Shown piece by piece: positions 1 to 10,796 of a stretch of 64,000 nt of DNA. The stretch spans positions 3,176,001 to 3,240,000 of the forward strand of contig NC_087390.1 of assembly GCF_963675165.1 (NCBI RefSeq). The letters are read 5' to 3'. The stretch comes from Halichondria panicea (Eukaryota > Porifera > Demospongiae > Suberitida > Halichondriidae). Each line of letters opens with the position of its first letter. Position 1 is the stretch's first letter. The notes under the pieces are model-generated. The model made no database searches. It saw only the letters and a list, made by a program, of their open reading frames with translations, and was not told where the DNA came from. A program made the translations under genes and the position numbers.

Positions 1-2103
1 TTGTAGTCTTAGCACACTATCACTTCCAGGTTGCCCATTTAGTTGCACCTTTCTATTGGATATATACGTGTACGGTTGACCGAGTTTGACACTTGATGTA
101 TTTTGACTTAGTGTTGCGTAGTATACTGCATCTATTGTTTGGTAGTAATCATTTATTACTGATATTGGCAAATTAGTTTTACGTCCAGGGTATACTTTAA
201 AGTACTGGTTGTCACCAAGAAACATTGTTTTGTTTATTTGAAATTGTCCTCCTGAAGTTGATAGATGACATTTGATATCGGCAGCATGGAAAATGAATGT
301 ACCAACACAGGTGAATGTATGTGCATAGTGATGAGTCGTACGTTTGAATCCCTCAGTTGGATGATTGCATGCAGTAATACACGTTTGTAATGAAGGAGAG
401 ACGATGTCATGGCCAGCAGCGTAACATTCAGTTTGATTGCCCTCGGCAATCTCAGCGTAATTGTCTTTAAATTCAAATGTTACATTCGAATTTTTTGAGT
501 CAACTGATCCATGATATTGAATAAAACAACTTCTCGATGATACAAAGTTGTGTTTGTCAATGTTGTACTCATAGATAGCTCCACCCCTTCTCAAAGCAGT
601 GTTTTTATTGAAAGTAAATGAGTTTTTTCCATCACAAACAAAGCTGATAATCCAACAAATGCAATTGCACCACCTTCAAATCCGTCATTTCCGACAAACT
701 TGCATATGGTCTCAGGTCTTGTTGTAATGATACTAGATGAAAGGTAGAGTGCAGAGCCTGAGTTACCTTCAAATATTATCAAACCACTAAATATTGCATT
801 GAAATCTGTAAGCATCATTGAACCCCTTCCATTTCATAACCTGTATAGTTCTGAGAATCCAAACTCACTGTATTTGATCTGAATTCACAGTTATGAAACA
901 CTGGTACTGGTAAGAATCCTTTAGATAAAATCTCCCATACATGTGGAGCAATATCAATTGCTGATCCGTATTTAGCTTCATTTTGTGTCCAATTACAATG
1001 ATAAAACTCCAAGACATTGAGCAAATCAGATTTTTCTCTTCGAATTGAGTAGACTCGAATCCCTCCCCCATAAACTGCCCAGTTTCTTTCAAATGTACAG
1101 TGATTAAAATGCACTGTATTGTTGGATATTAAAGCAGTATTGTAGCCTATGTCCACACCACCACCTCCAAAATGTTTACACGTATTATCTTGAATCGTAG
1201 CTTAATGATGTTGTGACTGCTAGAGTCTTGTATGACTATGTAGAGACCACCTCCCCAATTTGCTTCGTTAGCTCTGAATGTACAGTCACGAATTGTAAAT
1301 GTATTGAAGTTAGATTTCCCACTTAGCTGTATTGACAGTCCACCACCTCTGCCCAGCCCTTGGTGATTTAGCCGTGAGTTATTCTTGTATTGCATGTATT
1401 TTGAGCCCCGAAAATGTGCAGTTAGCCAGCAAATAACGATTCCCCCTTGCTCTCATATTTTCAGGCTTGCTGTTAAAATCTGTGCAGTAAACACCAGTTG
1501 CGCAGACAGTGAATTCAATGTAAAGTCCACCGCCTCGGAAACAATTTTTGTGTTCTGCTGTGAATTGTGCTCGAAAACAGAATTTAATATCTCAACAACT
1601 CCACTGACATCATACATAACAAGACCAACTCCAGAATTGTTGAAGACATAAAGTCCATTAACGAAAAGGTCAGTACAGTTAATAATGTACAATGCGCTGC
1701 TCAGTTGAATCGTGCTATTCATATACTTGTCCTCGGTTGTACTGTCATGTACCAAGCCACAACCAACTATTTTCAAACTTCTGATAGTCAAGCTGGTAAC
1801 GTGTACAAACTTTAGGCCGCCTTCGATCCCATTGCATCTTAATGTAGTGTTATTCTTGCCAACAAATGTGATATTGGTGAGATTGCTCAAAATAATTGGC
1901 TTGGAAATATCAATATCTCCTGAGCAGAAACGAATTATTGTGTCATTTCCAATCTTCTCCGTATCAAAAGTAATATCACACTCTTTTTGATGACCGTTCG
2001 TCTCTATAGAACAAATACAGTTTGAATCTTGTCCAAATGCGATGTGGTGTAGGATGATGATAGCTGTTGCTAAAAGCAGCATGAAGTGTCTCTGGTTACT
2101 CAT
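1..2103 (-). pseudogene. PMP-type beta-helix surface protein gene, 5' part, with at least five frameshifts
   Basis: The gene runs leftward off the window edge. The start is the ATG at 2103; the open frame extends slightly upstream only through a TTG codon. The N-terminus is a clear signal peptide (hydrophobic LLLATAIIIL core, cleavage probably after AFG), followed by a Cys-containing segment and then repeated short units of the form N-C-x-F ... G-G-G-[LIV]-x-[IV]. That is typical of parallel beta-helix proteins resembling the chlamydial polymorphic membrane protein repeat. Each segment continues in another frame: breaks lie near 1555, 1410, 1195, 825 and 615, each explained by a one- or two-base indel. 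From about 615 to base 1 the frame stays open (over 200 codons) but lacks an internal ATG. The product would be secreted or a membrane ectodomain. Either this is a young pseudogene or the assembly carries indel errors. No splice signals explain the breaks. Confidence 0.6.
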
Positions 2104-2620
2104 CTTCACAGACAAACTTAGTCTGTCTAGAACTGCTCAGCTATATGATATTGAAACCCAATAATTATTATTGTTATAGATATAGGAGTAGATTGAAGTT
2201 TTGGGGTAAATTAATTGTTAGTAATCAAGTTAAAATCATTATACTATCATAAAGAGAGCCAAAGCAAACTGATATTATAGTAGTTGTATTCGAATAAGGG
2301 CTATATACAGCAAAAAATAACGAAATGTCACAACCATTGTTGTTAACTTGAGCTTCACTCTATATATATATAACAAGAGAACTTATTTCTTAATGCCTTT
2401 TAAAGTTTTCTTTGTCAGCCTGTTGTTTGGGTGTGTATATTGTTGAAATCAAAAATAAAATTTGTTTCCTACTTCTGGCTGCAGAGAACAAACAACTTAG
2501 ATCTAGCAAGGGTAACATAATAATTATTATAACACCAGGTATAGTGCTATATGCATGTAATAATGCTGTCGAAGCCTTCCTGTCCTGAGCTGGTGTGGAA
2601 TACGCCGTTGACAATATTAT
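2104..2620. other. Intergenic, no gene seen
   Basis: AT-rich sequence upstream of the beta-helix gene; it presumably holds its promoter, but I see no convincing TATA box or other motif. No open frame with family resemblance on either strand. Confidence 0.4.
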
Positions 2621-3178
2621 AATCCGACTAGAAAAACATTTGCAATGTGAAAAATTGCTAGGATTGGCCAGGGGAACCACAAAAAAGCGTGGGAACAAGA
2701 AATCAGACGAGAGCATAACTCCAATCCGTTACAACGTCAATCACATGTATACTGGTAGTTTTCCCATGTTTTCCCAGCCAATATGCCACGCAATTTTTAC
2801 TGGTGGAGTGATGACCAATCCCTATATATATTTATTATACATCCATTTTAGAATGTGGGGCACATAATCATGATGATTTGTGATGAATTGATGTTCCTAA
2901 TACATGCAGTGTTGAGCACAGGTACACACAGTCCATCCATGCGTAGTAACATGCACGGACCGTACTGGTGACTGCATGGAATGATGTGGTGGATGGAAGC
3001 TGATAGGTGGATCTGGAACACAGTCTATTATTTAATATACTATGTATTGTACATGTTCATGACGTTGTAACGGATTGGAGTTATGCTCTCGTCTGATTTC
3101 TTGTTCCCACGCTTTTTTGTGGTTCCCCTGGCCAATCCTAGCAATTTTTCACATTGCAAATGTTTTTCTAGTCGGATT
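2621..3178. mobile_element. Foldback MITE, copy 1 (about 117-bp inverted arms)
   Basis: Two near-perfect inverted arms, 2621-2738 and 3062-3178, begin with AATCCGACTAGAAAAAC at each end and enclose about 320 bp without a coding frame. The apparent ORFs in both arms are mirror images of each other. Related copies lie at 16385-16930 and 55509-55850, the latter preserving the internal sequence but only one arm. The structure fits a non-autonomous DNA transposon with long terminal inverted repeats; superfamily not determined. Confidence 0.85.
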
Positions 3179-3739
3179 CCCTTTCTTTTTCAGTACAGTT
3201 TACGTATCATGACATGCATAAGTGGAACGTCAAGAGGTAGTACAAGAAGAGAAGACAGGACTAATCAGATATCTTCTCGAATATCTCTGGACTAATAATT
3301 ATAGTATAATGAGTAATAATTTATTGCTTGATAATTATGTTGAATTTGCGAATCAGTATTAAATGACAGCCATTTTAAGAGCATGATATCTAGCCAGTGC
3401 ATATAGCATGCCTGTCAGAGAAAGGGAGCTAGAGCTGATCGAACAGTGTGAAGAAAAGGAACACCTCAGGCTCTGGAAAAGCACTGCTGCACTGATTTTA
3501 GGCGCACGGTTTATTAGCCACGCCTATCTATTATTATTGGCCACAACACAATAATTGCTGAGTCATTAAAGATGGCGGAATTGTCTAGGTAAGAGAAATA
3601 GAGACTGAGAGGTCATCTGTCTCGTGGAAGCAATCGCAAATCTGAAGAAGCGCTTTGTAATCCAGGTTGTAGTCGTTTGGAAACCCTGTGCAGAATGTCC
3701 TGGAGATGGCTGTACTTGGAGTAAATGCTGGGCAAGAAA
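3179..3739. other. Intergenic, weak repeat similarity
   Basis: No supported gene. The stretch 3625-3740 (starting near GCAATCGCAAATCTGA) resembles 17290-17400, and both end in CTTA-rich sequence, so this looks like an old dispersed repeat. Confidence 0.35.
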
Positions 3740-3783
3740 CTTACTTACTTACTTACTTACTTACTCACTTACTTACTTACTTA
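3740..3783. repeat. CTTA tetranucleotide microsatellite
   Basis: About eleven tandem copies of CTTA with one interruption (CTCA), directly visible. Confidence 0.95.
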
Positions 3784-4061
3784 GTCAGTCAGACAAAGAG
3801 CGGTGAAACGTCGAAATAGTGCAATTTTTAAAATGAAAATATTCATTCATTAAAATGTTTATGGATTATGAAATGAGAGATACAAAGAGAGAAAAGGCTA
3901 AATAAACTATCTGTTCAGCCAGTTTCTTGATGTGGCCTTTCCCTGCAGAGATAGAACAGTTTGAACATGAGTCAAAATAATTGAAATATTGCTAAACACA
4001 GGCAAACCCACTGCCAATCCTATGTAAAACCTACTGGTTTTACTAATAATATTATAATAAT

Positions 4062-4365
4062 AGCTCTTGCATGGTTGATTTTGATCTGTGTACTTATCGA
4101 TAGCAATGACACTATATGCCCACACTGTTGATTATGCTCTTGCATGGTTGTTTTGATCTGTGTACTTATCGATCTAGCAATGACACTATATGCCCACACT
4201 GTTGATTATGCTCTTGCATGGTTGTTTTGCTCTGTGTACTTATCGATCTAGCAATGACACTATATGCCCACACTGTTGATTTTATGCTCTTGCATGGTTG
4301 TTTCGATCTGTGTACTTATCGATCTAGCAATGACACTATATGCCCACACTGTTTATTATGCTGTA
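4062..4365. repeat. Minisatellite, four copies of a 74-76 bp unit
   Basis: Four direct copies start near 4062, 4135, 4209 and 4285. Each contains GCTCTTGCATGGTTG, CTTATCGAT and ATGCCCACACTGTT. Differences are single substitutions and a few-base indels. Short ORFs through it only reflect the repeat. It lies about 200 bp upstream of the SLC15-like pseudogene. Confidence 0.95.
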
Positions 4366-4562
4366 TGTGTATGTATCTATACAAACATTATTGTTTGTTG
4401 TTTTATACTGAAGCCACAATGTAGTTGTAAATTGAAACTGATTGCGTTTTGGACTAACATGGAAGACTTCTAGTTTGTCTACATTATGTTCATAATAATC
4501 CAATCATAAGTTATACAGTACCTTAATTTGCATCTTGAAGTTTTCTACAATCTAATCTCACG

Positions 4563-6076
4563 ATGAAAGCCACATTTGTATCAAGATGCAAGTGCAAGTA
4601 CAGAGTGGGGTGGTTCTATTCAAAGGGAGCATTTCTTGTTTTGGTATGGATTATGCTGTTGACCATAACATGTTTCTCTGTGGGACATGTACTCAATATT
4701 ACGTACACCGCAATTCTACAAAATGATGGCTTGAACATTCCTAAGTGGGTAAATGCTATCCCAGCCATATTTGGTATGTTCGGAGCTGTTTTCTCGGGAT
4801 GGCTAGCCGACGCTAAGCTTGGGAACTACAGAGTTCTGAAATGCAGTTTTGTGCTTTTGTTTTTCACAAGTTTGTGTTGTAGTGCCTGCACCATAGTCCC
4901 TGGTAATATGCCGTACATATACGTTAAAAGTTTCTTATTTTGTATCGGTGTAGGTACGTACGTTTGTAGTATCTACAGTGGCATGCTTGGTTACTTTACT
5001 ACAACTCGGTTTGGACCAGATGCCTGATGCTTCATCTTCTAGTATCACCAGCTTTATTTCCTGGTTTATATTCAGTATATTTGCTGGTATTTGGATCAGT
5101 ACTTTATCAATACACTTTTATTCAAACAAAACATTGTCAATTTTGATTTTCCAGCTATACAGTTTAGTTCCACCTTTTTGTATGACTGGTGTCTTAGTTT
5201 CAGACTTCATTTTTGCCAAAAAATTGTTGATAAGTCACCTCAGTCCCTCAAAACCATCTACCAAGTTCTCAAGTTTGCAGCCAAGCACAAGGCTCCCCTA
5301 AATCGCAGTGCTCTCACATACTGGGAGGAAGATGTACCTTCAAGAATGAACTTGGAAAATGGGAAAGTCTAAGTATGGTGGACCATTCACTACAGAGCAA
5401 GTTGAAGATGTAAAGACCATCTTACGTTTGTTGCCCCTCTGCTTAACACTATGGTTACTAGGGTGCTCACTTGCATTCTTTCATCCATCAACTTCTGTTA
5501 CGGTTTATCTTCCTAATTGGACCCTATATTCATCCATGTTTCTGGCCTTATTCACTTACAACTCTTGGTGGTGTGGTGTGGTTTGGACTGTCTTATATGA
5601 GTTTGTAATCTACCCAGTAATACAAAATAGACTTCTCAGCATCCTTAGAAGACTTGGAATAATCTCTTTCTTCATAATGGCTCTCAGTATTGTGTTCCTA
5701 ATTCTGGAAGTAGTACACTACTATCACAGTGATTTAATGGCAGTCTGTTTCATCATTGACATATTGCATTCAGTTTCTAAAGGTTTGTTCACAATGCTGC
5801 TTTTTAGTACATGCTGGAGTTTGTTTGTGCTCAACCTCCATAAGAGGATTGTTTGGAGGGTGTACGATTCTTGTGTTGTTTTCATCATTTATTATCAGTT
5901 ATAATCTTCCGTTGAATCTCACACTTACAATGTATGGGATTAGAGTAGGCATCAGTCTGCTTGGATTCATCCTGTACTGCCTCCTGGCTCGCTGGTACAA
6001 GAGGAGAGTTAGAGACGAGGACTATAATACACAAACGGTTGTGGAGGAAATCTATGATCGTTACTTGTCAGCTTAG
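4563..6076 (+). pseudogene. SLC15/POT-like transporter pseudogene
   Basis: A full-length relative of the intact gene at 9255-10796 can be followed across several frames. Breaks lie near 4985-5000, at about 5232 (a 10-bp deletion relative to the 9255 copy), near 5358 (insertion) and near 5845 (7-bp deletion removing the codons after QAP). N-terminal CKCKYRV..FYSKGA, the PTR2-type GWLADAKLGNYRV, the YGGPFTTEQVEDVK segment and the C-terminal YKRRVRDEDYN...VVEEIYDRYL tail are all recognisable. With four independent lesions, including multi-base indels, this is a true pseudogene rather than a sequencing artefact. Confidence 0.92.
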
Positions 6077-6481
6077 TAGTGAGTGATATTTTCTGGGGAA
6101 GGGGGTTGTTATTATAGAGTTATAATTATAGCAAATGCATTGACTGCAGCCTCCACCTCATGCAATAGTTATACTAAGCACATCAATGTTACTCATCATG
6201 TATTATAGCAGTACGTATACATGCAGTGTATATGTGAGGTATCAACTATTACATTGTTTTATCAGTGAGATGTGCTGCATAATTTTTTTATTGTATTGTA
6301 TTACATCAGTTTAGAATATTGCTTAAAGGTTTTTCATTTACCACATGATTTTTGTTATTTACTACAATCAGCTACGTAGCAGCACAGTAAAAAGAATTTA
6401 ATCGTCTTCACCGACAATGAATGACTTAATTATGAGTAGGAGCTTGCATGAGGAAGTGATGTATACAATTATATATACATA
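6077..6481. other. Intergenic, no gene seen
   Basis: AT-rich 3' flank of the SLC15-like pseudogene; no repeat or coding sequence recognised. Confidence 0.4.
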
Positions 6482-6735
6482 CAGTAGACTCTCGCTATTC
6501 CGGCTCTCTGAAGTACGGCCACCTCGATATACCGGCCATTTGGTTTGGCACGGAATGCTACCTCTATGTTTACTGCACAAAACTCACCCTGAAGTACGGC
6601 CACTCGCTATTCCGTTTACCGGCCAGTGCTGGCTGTCCCAAATAACGTTTTCAATGTAATTTTATGTGTGTATTACGGCCGGATATGATGTTTTGGGTGT
6701 GGTTTAGTAAATAAAATTGGATTACACAAGCGAAT
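6482..6735 (+). mobile_element. Pogo/Tigger-like MITE, truncated copy
   Basis: Begins with CAGTAGACTCTCGC after a TA-containing flank and continues through the same interior as the complete copies at 21847-22193 and 23131-23505 (CCACCTCGATATA, GGCCGGATATGA, GTTTTGGGTGTGG). Its right end is missing: it runs into the retroelement insertion at about 6736. Confidence 0.8.
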
Positions 6736-8641
6736 TTTTTTATTTTTTTTTTTTTATGATAATAAACATGTAATGAATGAGTGACTGAGGCTTAAATATA
6801 GATATGACAGGGTAATGTGAAGCTATAATATTATTATTATTCAGAGTTTAGACAGAGAGGTTGGAGTCCGCAATGGTGAGGTCCACGGAAGCAGCTAGAT
6901 GGCCGTTGAAGGATGACTTCGAAGATCTGGCGCCTCTCAGACACATGATGGAGGATCTGAGTAGAGAGAAAGATATTCTACATCTTAGCCAGCCAATGGT
7001 GGTGCTGTATGGTTGCTTCCATTTGTCTGAGAGCATGCTGGCCAGGCGTTTGTAGAAGGCTCCAGCTGCTGGGCCAAGGCCACCTGTGGTAGCGAAGACC
7101 AGGGGGGTAAAAGAGGAGTGCTCCACTTCTCTTATACGTTGTTCATAGTGCCTCTTTTTCAGGTTCTCATGGTGGCGATAAGATGCGGTTAGAGAGGAGT
7201 GTCTGTTCGAGGGAGCAAATGGGTTAAAAACCCTAACGTCAAAGAACGCTCTCTCGAAAGAACTTCCCCAAAAACCATTAGCCACTACATCAAGACGGGC
7301 ACCGTTCTGTCGATTTGCGGTGGTTCTGTTGAATGTTTCGCTTGTGATGGGTTGTAGAGACGGTTCAGTGGCCACTCCATGGCAAGTTTCTTTTAAAAGC
7401 GATGCTGTGATGTCTCTCAGCTCGTTGTGTCTAATTGAGGGGAATCCTCCTCTAGGGCACGAGAGGGCATGTTGCACTGAAAAAGAATGGCCACACACAC
7501 AGTTTGTGGGGATCTGCGATGGGGGCCAGCCATACCGAAGGGCAATGGCATCACGGAATGCTGTTTTGTGGAGTGCGAATCCGTGCTCTTCTAGCGGTAA
7601 AGCAGTGAGCCAGCTGGAGGCACCTTTTTCTCTTGCAAGGTCTGTTGCTAATTGCATTGGTGGTGTGAGAAACTCTTGTATCTCATTAGCCACCTGCAGT
7701 CCTGTACTTCTTCTTGTTTCTTTTATTTTGTTCTTTGTGTTGATTTGGTGTACGAGGACTTCATAGGGGTAATTTTTGTTTTGCGAAGCTATTAAGTCAA
7801 CGAGAGGTTTTGTCACCTGTTGTGATGATGTGTATTGTTCGACTGCCAACGACGCCGGGTTTCCTATATTTAAACCTCCTAGGCGAGCGGGGAGGGCAAA
7901 TAGACTCCTCTCGAGATCATTGGGTGCGTCTCTGCCTGTAAGTTTTGGGAGCAAGGTGGTTCGAATGGAGTTCTCAAGGGGAAGCAGTAGTTGGTCAATA
8001 TCTGGGGTAGTTCTTGAGAGGTAGGCCCATTTACTTGCAAGGCCATGAGTGATAGCACCATAGGCTGCGTGCGGTTGGCTGTCTGCTATTTCCGACAGTT
8101 TTTCAATTTCCGCTATCCAGTGTGTTACTTTTCCTGTTACAAAATCAGATATGAACTCCTGTTTGCCAATTGGGGAACCAAGCACTGGTCTTCCTTCCGT
8201 GGTGATGTTGACCTCGGAATCCCCAAATATCTGAGAGGCTGTGGAGAGGGAGCCATCTTTAGTGACTAGCCACGTTTTCTTGGGGTTAACAAAGTAACCA
8301 AAAGATGGACCAAGTTTTGTCAAGTTGTCCCACCATTTCTTCAGGTCTGAAATTTTGCCTGCAGCAGTGGCATCATCAGCATACCAGATCTGTTTTAGGT
8401 CGGGTGTGTCTGTGGACAATCTGTCGATCAGGGGTTTTGTTGCTAGAGCATAAAAGGGCATTGCTAAAGGATCTCCTTGTGTGGTGCCCTCTTGGGACAG
8501 CAGGGTGTTGGCTCCTAAAAAGAGATCTGTGCTTTCTCTGTAGATGTTAATTAGAGCGGTGGAGAAGGGGGGGCAAAGAGTTTGAATGTTCATTAGGCCA
8601 TTGGCTCTATTAAAGTTGTTAAACGCATTGCTGGCGTCTTG
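6736..8641 (-). mobile_element. 5'-truncated RLE-type retroelement insertion with target-site duplication
   Basis: The nine-base sequence CAAGCGAAT is present on both sides (6727-6735 and 8642-8650). Read on the minus strand, the element starts abruptly inside reverse-transcriptase motif A and ends in an A-rich tail (T-rich on plus, about 6736-6757) after the stop codon. 5' truncation, A-tail and short target duplication are the marks of target-primed reverse transcription. The insertion landed in a pogo-like MITE. Confidence 0.8.
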
Positions 8642-8644
8642 CAA
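6848..8644 (-). CDS. Reverse transcriptase plus restriction-like endonuclease, partial retroelement protein
   Basis: The open frame (up to 598 codons) has no genuine ATG at its beginning; it opens in the target-site duplication and enters motif A as DASNAFN. Visible domains: RT motif B (QGDPL, residues 56-60), motif C YADD (88-91), a thumb/linker region, a CCHC knuckle (C382, C384, H392, C396, pattern CxCx7HxxxC) and a PD-(D/E)XK-like segment with ARLDVVANGFWG then FFDVRVFNP (about 449-475). That order, RT then CCHC then restriction-like nuclease, matches the R2/CRE/NeSL-type non-LTR group. The RT fingers and everything N-terminal are missing, so the copy should be dead although the remaining frame is intact, suggesting a recent insertion. 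The exact clade is not certain. Confidence 0.85.
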   Translation of the reverse strand: MQDASNAFNNFNRANGLMNIQTLCPPFSTALINIYRESTDLFLGANTLLSQEGTTQGDPLAMPFYALATKPLIDRLSTDTPDLKQIWYADDATAAGKISDLKKWWDNLTKLGPSFGYFVNPKKTWLVTKDGSLSTASQIFGDSEVNITTEGRPVLGSPIGKQEFISDFVTGKVTHWIAEIEKLSEIADSQPHAAYGAITHGLASKWAYLSRTTPDIDQLLLPLENSIRTTLLPKLTGRDAPNDLERSLFALPARLGGLNIGNPASLAVEQYTSSQQVTKPLVDLIASQNKNYPYEVLVHQINTKNKIKETRRSTGLQVANEIQEFLTPPMQLATDLAREKGASSWLTALPLEEHGFALHKTAFRDAIALRYGWPPSQIPTNCVCGHSFSVQHALSCPRGGFPSIRHNELRDITASLLKETCHGVATEPSLQPITSETFNRTTANRQNGARLDVVANGFWGSSFERAFFDVRVFNPFAPSNRHSSLTASYRHHENLKKRHYEQRIREVEHSSFTPLVFATTGGLGPAAGAFYKRLASMLSDKWKQPYSTTIGWLRCRISFSLLRSSIMCLRGARSSKSSFNGHLAASVDLTIADSNLSV

Positions 8645-8650
8645 GCGAAT

Positions 8651-9254
8651 CGGTTTATTATTTATTGTTGGTGGGGCCGATTGAAAGTGGGACTAGAATT
8701 ACTCGTGTTTCTTGTTGCTTGAAAAGTCAAATCAGAGTTGAAACACTGCTAAAGTATCTAAGGGTACTTCTTCACTCACTATCAATGGAGTGTATAGTTC
8801 CCTCACAAACAAGCTAGAGAGAGTCTAGTCTGTTACACTTGTTTCAAAGGTATAAACTTTCACGGAATGACTGGTAGAAAGGTTTTCGCGGATTTAATTT
8901 CGTTGAATAGCAGTTTGCATGCATGTATGCGATAGTAATTAAATGTTCGCGGTAGATGCTTGATCATGAACATTTACCCTCGAAATATATCCACTATACG
9001 GTAGTATTTGTACCAGTACAACTGATGCCTTTGATCTTTGGTGCAACCATAGTACAAAGCTATACACACGCCTACTGTTAGCGTCATTGTACAAACTGAA
9101 ACCACAAGTAGCTGTATATACTGTAATATTATAAACTTTGAAACCATAATTTTGTACTGACATAAATACTGCGGAAACTGATCGTGTTTTTGAACAAGGG
9201 GAGAGTACTTTGACAACTCAATATGCGATATATCACCACAGTCTCTTAAAGTTC
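8651..9254. other. 5' flank of the SLC15-like gene at 9255, with a repeat fragment
   Basis: No gene. The stretch around 9020-9055 (CTTTGATCTTTGGTGC plus flanks) is shared with the ends of the palindromic elements at about 13170-13205 and 46093-46125, so an old element end lies here. The rest shows no recognisable motif. Confidence 0.5.
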
Positions 9255-10796
9255 ATGATGAGAGCCAAAAGAATTACATCTGTATCAAGATGCAAGTGCA
9301 AGTACAGAGTGAGGTGTTTCTATTCAAAGGGAGCATTCCTCGTTTTGGTATGGATTATGCTGTGTACCATAACATGTTCGTCTGTGGAACATGTACTTAG
9401 TACCTACAGAGCCACTCTACAAGATGATGACCCAATCATTCCAAAGTGGGTAAATGCTATCCCAGCCATATTTGGCTCGTTGGGAGCTGTTTTCTCGGGA
9501 TGGTTGGCTGACGCAAAGCTGGGAAACTACAGAGTGATGAAATACAGCTTTGTGTTGCTATTCTTCACAAGTTTGTGCGGGAGTGCCTATACCCTAGTTT
9601 CTAGTATTGTACACTTCAATTTGTACATTGAAAGTGTTTTCTATTGCATAGGTGGTAGTCTCTTTATAGTAGCTGTAGTAGCAGGCTTGGTTACTTCACT
9701 ACAGCTAGGCCTGGATCAGATGCCCGATGCTTCATCTTCTAGCATTACCAGTTTTATTGCCTGGTTTGTATTCAGTGTCTACACTGGTAATTGGATTAGC
9801 ACTTTTCCATTTTGGGCAATAAAATATTGTTCAAATACAGCAACTTATGTTACCCAGCTATACAGTTTAGTTCCACCTTTTTGTATGACTGGTGTCCTGG
9901 TTTCAGACTTCGTCTTTGCCCAAAAATTGTTGATAATTGAGCCAAAGTCACCTCAGCTCGTCAAAACCATATACCAAGTTCTTAAATTTGCAGCCAAGCA
10001 CAAGGCTCCCCTAAATCGCAGTGCTTTCACATACTGGGAGGAAGATGTGCCCTCAAGAATGGACCTGGGAAAGTCGAGGTACGGTGGACCATTCACTACA
10101 GAGCAAGTTGAAGATGTAAAAACTATCTTACGTTTATTTCCTCTCTGCTTAACGCTATGGCTACTAGGGGGCTCACTTGCAATCTTCCATCCCCAAAGTT
10201 TTGTGACAGTCGCTCCAACAGGCTGGACCACATGTACTTCCAGACTTCTGTCCTTGTTCACATACAACTCAATGTGGTGTGGTATAATTTGGACTTTCTT
10301 TTACGAGTTTGTGGTTTACCCAGTGATACAAAACAGTCTTCCCAGCATTATTAGGAGAATCGGAATCATTTCTCTCGTCATAACAACTCTCAGTATTGTG
10401 TTTCTAATTCTGGAACTAGTTTACTACTATCACAGTGATTTAGTGGCAGTCAGTTTCGTCATCGACATATTGCATTCAGTTTCTAGAGGTTTGCTCACAA
10501 TGCCTCTTTGTAGTACCATACTGGAGTTGATTTGTGCTCAAGCTCCATACAACATGAGAGGATTTTTTGGTGGGTGTATGGTATTTGTGTTGTTCTCATC
10601 TTATATTATTGCCAACTACTTTCCATCAAACCTCAACTTAACATTATATGGGGTTAGAGCAGGCCTCAGTATATTCGGATTCATGCTGTACTGCCTCCTT
10701 GCTCGCTGGTACAAGAGAAGAGTTAGAGATGAAGACTACAATGCACAAACGGTTGTGGAAGAGGTCTACGATCGATACTTGTCAACTCAGAATTAA
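9255..10796 (+). CDS. SLC15/POT-like transporter (PTR2 family), intact intronless copy
   Basis: 513 aa from the first ATG (two in a row at 9255); the upstream frame opens only on TTG. A polytopic protein of about 12 hydrophobic segments. GAVFSGWLADAKLGNY matches PTR2 signature 1, SITSFIAWFVFSVYTG the second PTR2 signature, and the loop YGGPFTTEQVEDVKTILR is typical of SLC15 proteins, as is CAQAPYNMRG late in the protein. The family moves di/tripeptides or histidine with protons. Here the TM1 motif ExxERFxYY is replaced by KYRVRCFYS: both glutamates are lost while the arginine and one tyrosine remain. The basic tail YKRRVRDEDYN is followed by VVEEVYDRYLS. Substrate and coupling are unknown. 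A long patch is almost identical to the copy at 19934. Confidence 0.85.
   Translation: MMRAKRITSVSRCKCKYRVRCFYSKGAFLVLVWIMLCTITCSSVEHVLSTYRATLQDDDPIIPKWVNAIPAIFGSLGAVFSGWLADAKLGNYRVMKYSFVLLFFTSLCGSAYTLVSSIVHFNLYIESVFYCIGGSLFIVAVVAGLVTSLQLGLDQMPDASSSSITSFIAWFVFSVYTGNWISTFPFWAIKYCSNTATYVTQLYSLVPPFCMTGVLVSDFVFAQKLLIIEPKSPQLVKTIYQVLKFAAKHKAPLNRSAFTYWEEDVPSRMDLGKSRYGGPFTTEQVEDVKTILRLFPLCLTLWLLGGSLAIFHPQSFVTVAPTGWTTCTSRLLSLFTYNSMWCGIIWTFFYEFVVYPVIQNSLPSIIRRIGIISLVITTLSIVFLILELVYYYHSDLVAVSFVIDILHSVSRGLLTMPLCSTILELICAQAPYNMRGFFGGCMVFVLFSSYIIANYFPSNLNLTLYGVRAGLSIFGFMLYCLLARWYKRRVRDEDYNAQTVVEEVYDRYLSTQN

Noticed and set aside
2390..2867. ORFs at 2390, 2595 and 3083
   Set aside because: They fall in the inverted arms of a MITE and mirror each other.
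7320..7766. Plus-strand ORFs across the retroelement (7320, 7776, 8045, 8305)
   Set aside because: Shadows of the 598-codon reverse-transcriptase frame.
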